Source of the DNA: Thelephora terrestris
Taxonomy: Eukaryota; Basidiomycota; Agaricomycetes; Thelephorales; Thelephoraceae
Reading direction: 5' to 3'
Assembly (NCBI GenBank): GCA_015956445.1
Contig: WIUZ02000045.1
Coordinates: 1 to 26,761 of the forward strand
Length of the DNA: 26,761 nucleotides
Part shown: positions 20,982 to 26,761 of the stretch, piece by piece
Position numbering within the stretch: the first letter of the stretch is position 1
Layout: every line of letters begins with the position of its first letter
The notes under the pieces: model-generated
Database searches by the model: none
Seen by the model: the letters and a program-made list of their open reading frames with translations, nothing else
What the model was told of the DNA's origin: nothing
Translations under genes and position numbers: made by a program

Positions 20982-23900
20982 ATGGATGACAGCTCTAATC
21001 CCACCATAGTCCTCAGTTCAACTCAAGTCACCCACGTCGAGCATGAAGAATTTTTACCGCTTGCTCCCCTTACGTCATCGACTTCAAGTTTAAGCCCCGG
21101 GTACCAAGCCAAGTCCGACACCCGGCCCGCCCACAAAACTACCGACGAGGGTCGATCAAGGACCACAATCCCTACCCACCACTTCACAAACACCACCTCT
21201 CCTGGCGAAAACAAACCTGGGTACGGAACCACCTCCCTAGCTCTCCTCGGTCCCGATGGCCCAAATTGCTCTCATTCTCGAGGACAATCGAGTGCTACCA
21301 TGATCCTCACCGAGGAGGGAACAATTGACAACGGCTCTTCAGGTATCCCCCGTCTTCACCCAGCTCCTTCAAACATAGATACCGGCAACCTTGAGATTCG
21401 GACCAATGCCTGTGAGAAGGCTAGGAACAGGGTTAGGAGCTATGCCAAAGGGATATTACATGAGGGCGACGGTGACGAGGAGATGGATCCGGAGCTCGAT
21501 CCCGCTCAAGATACGAATCTCAATCCCGCCCCTTTCAAGTTCAGGCCACATCACCTTGCTTCCCTCGTTGACCCGAAGAATTTAGATGCTCTGGAAGCTT
21601 TTGGCGGAATCATCGGTCTCTTGGCCGGTCTCGGTGTTAACCCTAGATGTGGACTTCCCATTGGTGGAAATGTTTCACGGCCTGAGCACCTCCCCACTGT
21701 TACCGTTTCCGGCTTTTCAGGAGGGAAGCTTCAAGGCCTGGAACAATACTCTTACGAAGGTCCCCCGTTTACCAGTACCATCGAGGACAGGCAACAGGTT
21801 TACGGTGTCAACGTCCTTCCCGTCCAAGGAAGCAGGTCCTTGCTCCAATTGATATGGCTTGCGCTCAAGGACAGAGTTTTGGTGGGCCCCACCCGTTTCA
21901 TCAAGCCCATTAAATGTGTCGTTGACGCTCACCCCGCTCTAGATTCTGTTGTCTATTGCTGCGGTCATTTCCCTTGCCCTTGGTTTATTCCAGGATTTCG
22001 GCCCGGGCCGGGCGCCAGGAAAACCCCCGGTTGATTGGGTCGAGGGTGTGGCCATCATCGGTGCCATCTTCGTCGTGGTGTGTATCCGTCGATTACCGCT
22101 CGATGCATGTACGCTTACTGCCGCCAACAAAGGTCATGGTCGGTTCGCTCAACGATTGGCAAAAAGAACGCCAGTTCCGCATCCTTAACGACAAGAAGAA
22201 GGAGCGAGGGGTCAAGGTCGTTCGGTGCGGTGACGAACGTGTCATTGACGTCAAGGATTTACTCGTCGGCGACATCGCCCTCCTCGAACCTGGCGAGATC
22301 ATTCCTTGCGATGGTGTCTTCATCTCTGGTCACAACGTTAGATGTGACGAGTCGGGTGCAACTGGCGAATCAGACGCCATAAAGAAGGTCAGCTACGATG
22401 ATTGTATTGCCCTCAGAGAGACCGCCAAGTACGCGACCGCCAACGGCCAGGGATCCGACACAACCCACACGCACGCAGACTGTTTCATGGTTTCTGGCTC
22501 AAAGATTAGAGAAGGTCACGGCAAGTATGTCGTTATTGCCGTGGGCCGCAAGAGCTTCAATGGCCGCACGATGATGGGTGCGCCGTCCAACCTTTCCCCG
22601 GGTTTCGACCCTAGCCTAACCCCCGGTTCGCAGCTCTTTGGGGCAGCCCCGAGCCGACCCCGTTGCAGAAGAAATTGAACAAACTGGCCGAGCTCATCGC
22701 TAGGATTGGGGGTGGTGCTGGTTTTGCCTTGTTTATTGCCCTCACGATCCGTTTATTCGCACAGTTTGGCACTGAAGAACCTGCTCGGTCAGCATCCGTC
22801 GTCTCATCGCCGCTATCTTCGGCTAACATACCCCCATAGTACTGCTGATGAGAAAGGCATCGCCTTCACTCAGATCTTGATCATCTCTGTGACCCTCGTC
22901 GTCGTGGCTGTTCCGGAAGGCCTTCCGCTTGCGGTATCCCTCGCGCTCGCTTTCGCAACGAGGCGGATGACCACTGAAAAGATCCTCGTCCGCATCCTTG
23001 GCTCCTGTGAGATAATGGTAAACGCCTCCGTTGTCTGCACCGACAAGACTGGCACACTCACTCAAACGTTATGACTGTCGTTGCCGGTTCGATTGGTGTC
23101 CATGGCAAGTTTGCTCGAAACCTCAAAGATAGCAAGAACCGCACGAACGCCCCGAATCAAGCTCAGGACTGTGACCTGCCTCCAGAACAAGACATTACCG
23201 AGGTTGCCGATGAGCCGCATATTGATTGCAAGGATGCAGATGACTTCTCGATCGACCAGAGTCAAATCAGCTCTATCCTATCCCCTCAGCTCAGACGCCT
23301 TTTCAACCAGTCGATCGCCATCAACTCCACCGCCTTCGAGGGCGTCGACCCAGAGGCCGAGGAGGTAGTCTTCGTCGGATCCAAGACCGAGACAGCGCTT
23401 CTTCAGTTCGCGAAGGATCTCGGCTGGGATAACTGGAGGCACACTCGTGATTCAGCGGAGATTTTCCAAATGATCCCCTTTTCCAGCGAACGGAAAGCCA
23501 TGGGCGTGGTGATTCGCCTTCGTCCCGGCCGCTACCGTCTGTTCCTCAAAGGCGCCTCGGAGATCCTCACCAAGAAGTGTACCCGTCACGTTGTTGTCTC
23601 CAAGAACGCGGATCAGACACCAGACCCCCACTCGGAGATCGGGACCAAGGCCATCGACGAGACTACGAAGGACAACATCTCGAGAACGATCAGCTTCTAC
23701 GCCAACCAGATGTTGAGGACTATCGCGTTGTGCTATCGGGATTTCAGTTCTTGGCCTCCTCCCGGTGCCCAACTCCAGTCCGCGGATGAAGTTGGATACG
23801 ACGACCTTCTCGATGACGTGATCCTGGTGGCCATCATCGGCATCGGTGACCCCCTTCGTCCTGGCGTCCGCGACGCTGTCGCTTCCTGCCGCCGTGCTGG

Positions 23901-25396
23901 TGTCACCGTCAAGATGTGTACCGGGGACAATGTCCACACCGCTCGCTCGATCGCTACTCAATGCGGGATCTACACCGCCGGCGGAATAATCATGGAAGGT
24001 TCCGCTTTTCGCGCTCTCGATCCGAAAGACCGTACCGAGGTCGTCCCTCGTCTTCAAGTCCTGGCCCGCTCTTCCCCTGAAGATAAAAGCTACTCGTCGA
24101 GACCCTTCGCTCTCTTGGTGAAATCGTTGGCGTTACTGGCGACGGTACGAACGACGGCCCCGCTCTCAAGACGGCGAACGTCGGGTTTTCGATGGGTATC
24201 GCCGGAACTGAAGTCGCCAAGGAGGCTTCGGACGTCATTCTCATGGACGATAACTTCTCTTCGATTGTGAAGGCAATCATGTGGGGTCGTTGCGTTAACG
24301 ACGCTGTCCCAAGTTCTTGCAGTTCCAGATATCGACTAACATAACCACTGTTATCATCACGTTTGTCTCCGCCGTCGCCTCGGGTGAGGAAGGGTCTGTT
24401 CTCACTGCCGTCCAACTCCTGTGGATCAACATTATCATGGACACCTTTGCCGCTCTTGCGCTCGCTACCGACCCCGCCTCGAAATCCCTACTGGACAGGA
24501 AACCGGACACCCGTGGAACCCGGCTTTTTACTGCAGACATGATCAGATGATCCTCGGACAGTCGATCTACCAAGTCGCCATCATTTTCACCTTGCACTTC
24601 CTTGGTCACGCGATCCTCGGCTTAGATCACTCAGACGAAGGTGACAAGATCGTGCGACTCTCGTGTTCAACACCTTCGTGTTCGCCCAGATCTTCAACTC
24701 TGTCAATTGCAGGAGGCTCGATAACAAGCTCAACGTCTTCGAGGGTATCCTCAACAATTGGTATTTCATCGTGGTAACCTTTGTCGGTACGTTATCTCCC
24801 TTTCTTCTCGCATCAAAGAACTTGAACGCTGAAAACCGTTTATAGAAATTTTTGGACAGATTCTCTCGTCTTCGTCGGAGGTACTGCCTTCCAAGTCATG
24901 CCTATCCCCGCTCGCGAGTGGGGCATCTCGCTAGCCCTCGGTTTCGCCTCCAATCCCTCTGGTGCTCTCATCCGATATATCCCTACCCCACCTCTTGAGC
25001 GTGCCTTCATTAGACTGAGGCTCATGAGTCCGAAGTCATCCTACCGATCACCGGACCTAAAGCCCTCGAGTTCCCTGCCCTTGTGGCCTCTTCTGTTGGC
25101 GCTGGGTCGGCACCGTTGTCGGAGACGAGATCCAGCTGAACCTAGGCACGAGGCGAGAAGACGCTATTCACAAACGGCGGGGTCCCCAGTACAATCCGTC
25201 TCAGTCCGATCTTTACTTCGGTTCCCTTTCACGATCATGTCTGTCCTTTATGATTGAGAACGCTTGCTTGCATTTAGTCTATCAAAACATCCCTCCTCCT
25301 CCTTGCAATATCACGACTAGACGAACGCCCTGCGACCGTACTTTGACCCTCAGCACATCTTCTACCGCCTTCCCTTCACAAGATCTCGTTGATTGA
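20982..25396 (+). CDS. PMC1: Pmc1-type P2B calcium-transporting ATPase, 3' half frame-disrupted
   Basis: Five introns (21882-21942, 22078-22132, 22578-22633, 22788-22839, 24787-24845) separate exons encoding a plasma-membrane/vacuolar calcium ATPase. Visible parts are [40 protein letters not shown] (TM1), [11 protein letters not shown] (TGES near 422), [20 protein letters not shown] (TM4), [12 protein letters not shown] (phospho-Asp613), [51 protein letters not shown] and [20 protein letters not shown], with later helices to [11 protein letters not shown]. It pumps calcium into the vacuole. ATG 20982 ([10 protein letters not shown]) is preferred over in-frame ATG 20889. From 23064 on, eight single-base losses break the frame (about 23065, 24086, 24310, 24545, 24656, 24865, 25026, 25105). 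The stop is uncertain: TGA 25137-25139, or 25394-25396 if the last shift is real. Confidence 0.9.
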
Positions 25397-26761
25397 ACGC
25401 CACTTTTTCGTTCACGATAAATTTCCTTCATGTTGTTGCGATGCACCCTTTTTTTTTCGCTTGTTGTACCCTACTCCGGTAGGAAAGGTGTTCACTTCCT
25501 TCGATTGTAAAGTTACGCCTGACTTACCCTTAGGCGCTGTATCCGCGTTACATCTAATTTGTATACCTTTGTATAAATACCATAGACTACGAAACCCATT
25601 GGATACCGAGCAGCCTGAATATCATACGTATCATCTCCTATAGCCGGCATGGAAACCAACGATGTTAGAGTATTCCACTTTCGTTCCGTCGCTCCGTAGC
25701 CACCAATCAACTAGTCGTGCGTCCTTCCAAGCAGTTAAGTCTTCACCTTGTGCTCCATAAGCGCGGTCCTTCTCCACGTCCTGCGAGGACCCACTTCTTC
25801 TAGGAACTAACTTGCTCCAGACAGAGACCTAAAGAACAAGTCGTTCTTGGAGCTTGAATGGTCGTTGTATTGACAATCTGTGGCTGTGGAGAATCGGATA
25901 AAGCTCAGCCATGGCACGGTGACAAATCCAAGACAAATCCCTCCACAATGCGACGAGTTGGTGGGTGATGAAGGTACCCTCTGTGATGAGCGATACAAGA
26001 TTTGGCAGGGGGAGGCGAACGGAAAATAGACCAGTACGGTTATGGGCTCTCTCCGCCTAGAATCGAACCCTCCTTCCAATCCCGACAGAGCGTCATTCAT
26101 GTGACTCTCATCCCACAAAGGGATGAAAAGCCTCCAGATCAGCCAACCCAGCCATACTTAACAAGCCCTGGTCCGGCACAAACCGCCAAGAAAACCACGA
26201 TAGTCTGGGAGACAGGAAGGCAGGCGAGAAGTTTACGCATTTAACAAGTCCGAAACTGGTGTCCCCATGATTGTTCTGGAGAAGAAAAAAGGAAGCGTTC
26301 ACTGTAGCGGGTAAGGTCGGCGTCGTGAGCTTTCGACTAGTGACGTCAGCCGTTACACGGCCGCGACAACTTGAACCACCGGACAAGAGTATGTCGCTGC
26401 CTTTGGGGCGGTGAGCCTTGACCAGTTCGTGCGGTATTTGAGTACTTGGAAGGGCACAGAGTGAGCCCCTGCAACCCGTCCACTTCCTTCCCGCTCAGGC
26501 TTATACGTCACGACCCACGCGCTAGCAATTGTCTCGAGGTAAGCATCAAGTTGGGGCTGTACTATTGCGTTCCATACCTCCTGTCTGTTTCTGGGGCCTA
26601 ACGAACGAACGCCAAACCTGTCGGTTCTCCGGCATATCTCTACATCTATCAGATCCTCTCAAACGTTTGAAATTGCTATACCCATCTTGCACTTTGGCGC
26701 TCGGCTGCAACACACGGCCGGTATAGGAAGACCAACGTTAGCAGCGTTGGTGAACGCCTCA
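25397..26761. other. No identifiable gene
   Basis: The longest open frame is on the minus strand, 25807-26118 (103 codons, starting MWDESHMNDALSGLEGGF). It has no recognisable domain, and the opposite strand is also open. A second minus frame at 26108-26386 overlaps its start. Neither has clear splice or promoter context. A short hairpin closes the window. I see no tRNA, repeat family or mobile element. Confidence 0.4.
26731..26751. repeat. Small perfect inverted repeat (7-bp stem, 7-base loop)
   Basis: ACCAACG, then a 7-base spacer, then CGTTGGT. No poly-T run or gene end is next to it, so no role is assigned. A stem this short can arise by chance. Confidence 0.5.

Noticed and set aside
23452-24057. 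Long minus-strand open frame of 201 codons
   Set aside because: It lies entirely antisense to the conserved nucleotide-binding and phosphorylation domains of the ATPase and mirrors their codon bias.
23064-25110. Programmed ribosomal frameshifting in the ATPase
   Set aside because: It would need eight -1 events in one message. Most sites lack a heptameric slippery sequence, and no other member of the family is known to do this.
26059-26071. GAATCGAACC, the complement of a tRNA B box
   Set aside because: The flanking bases do not form a T-arm stem on the minus strand, and there is no A box or acceptor stem at the right distance.

Overview
The window is nuclear DNA of a filamentous fungus, most likely a basidiomycete (Agaricomycotina). 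The genes are dense and split by many 48-120 bp GT-AG introns, some with exons of only 12-19 bases. Pyrimidine-rich leaders precede several start codons. The protein set (TRPY/Yvc1 channel, YANK-type kinase, Ssu1-type exporter, Pmc1-type calcium ATPase, macrodomain protein) is typically fungal. I cannot name the species from the sequence.

Left block (1-5.5 kb): the 5' end of an unidentified minus-strand gene (1-155), a plus-strand ankyrin-repeat gene (about 465-1388), a degenerate 15-bp minisatellite (1500-1721), a minus-strand macrodomain gene (1802-2843), a poorly resolved stretch with a 19-base G run (4539-4557), and an unrecognised minus-strand gene (4644-5546). The three complete genes here keep good splice sites but their reading frames are broken by small base losses.

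Central block (6.2-20.3 kb): five genes with intact frames that I could resolve exon by exon. They are a Yvc1-type TRP channel (+, 6248-9754, 17 exons, 750 aa), a YANK/STK32-like kinase (+, 10087-11978, 7 exons, 426 aa), a PLP-homeostasis protein (-, 13730-14646, 3 exons, 270 aa), an Ssu1-type sulfite/dicarboxylate exporter (+, 17316-18936, 7 exons, 429 aa) and a Cys-rich single-pass membrane protein (-, 19162-20252, 4 exons, 294 aa). Between them lie a possible small spliced gene (12495-12851) and relics of a multi-span membrane protein (15281-15760).

Right block (20.9-26.8 kb): a Pmc1-type P2B calcium ATPase (+). Its first 2.1 kb is intact, but its last 2.1 kb carries eight single-base losses. 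I see no identifiable gene after it.

Functionally, a vacuolar calcium-release channel (Yvc1) and a vacuolar calcium pump (Pmc1) lie about 11 kb apart on the same strand, together with a membrane-anchored-type kinase and a membrane exporter. Whether that linkage means anything is inference. The most notable structural signals are the microexons in the channel and macrodomain genes, and the clustering of frameshifts by position rather than by gene.
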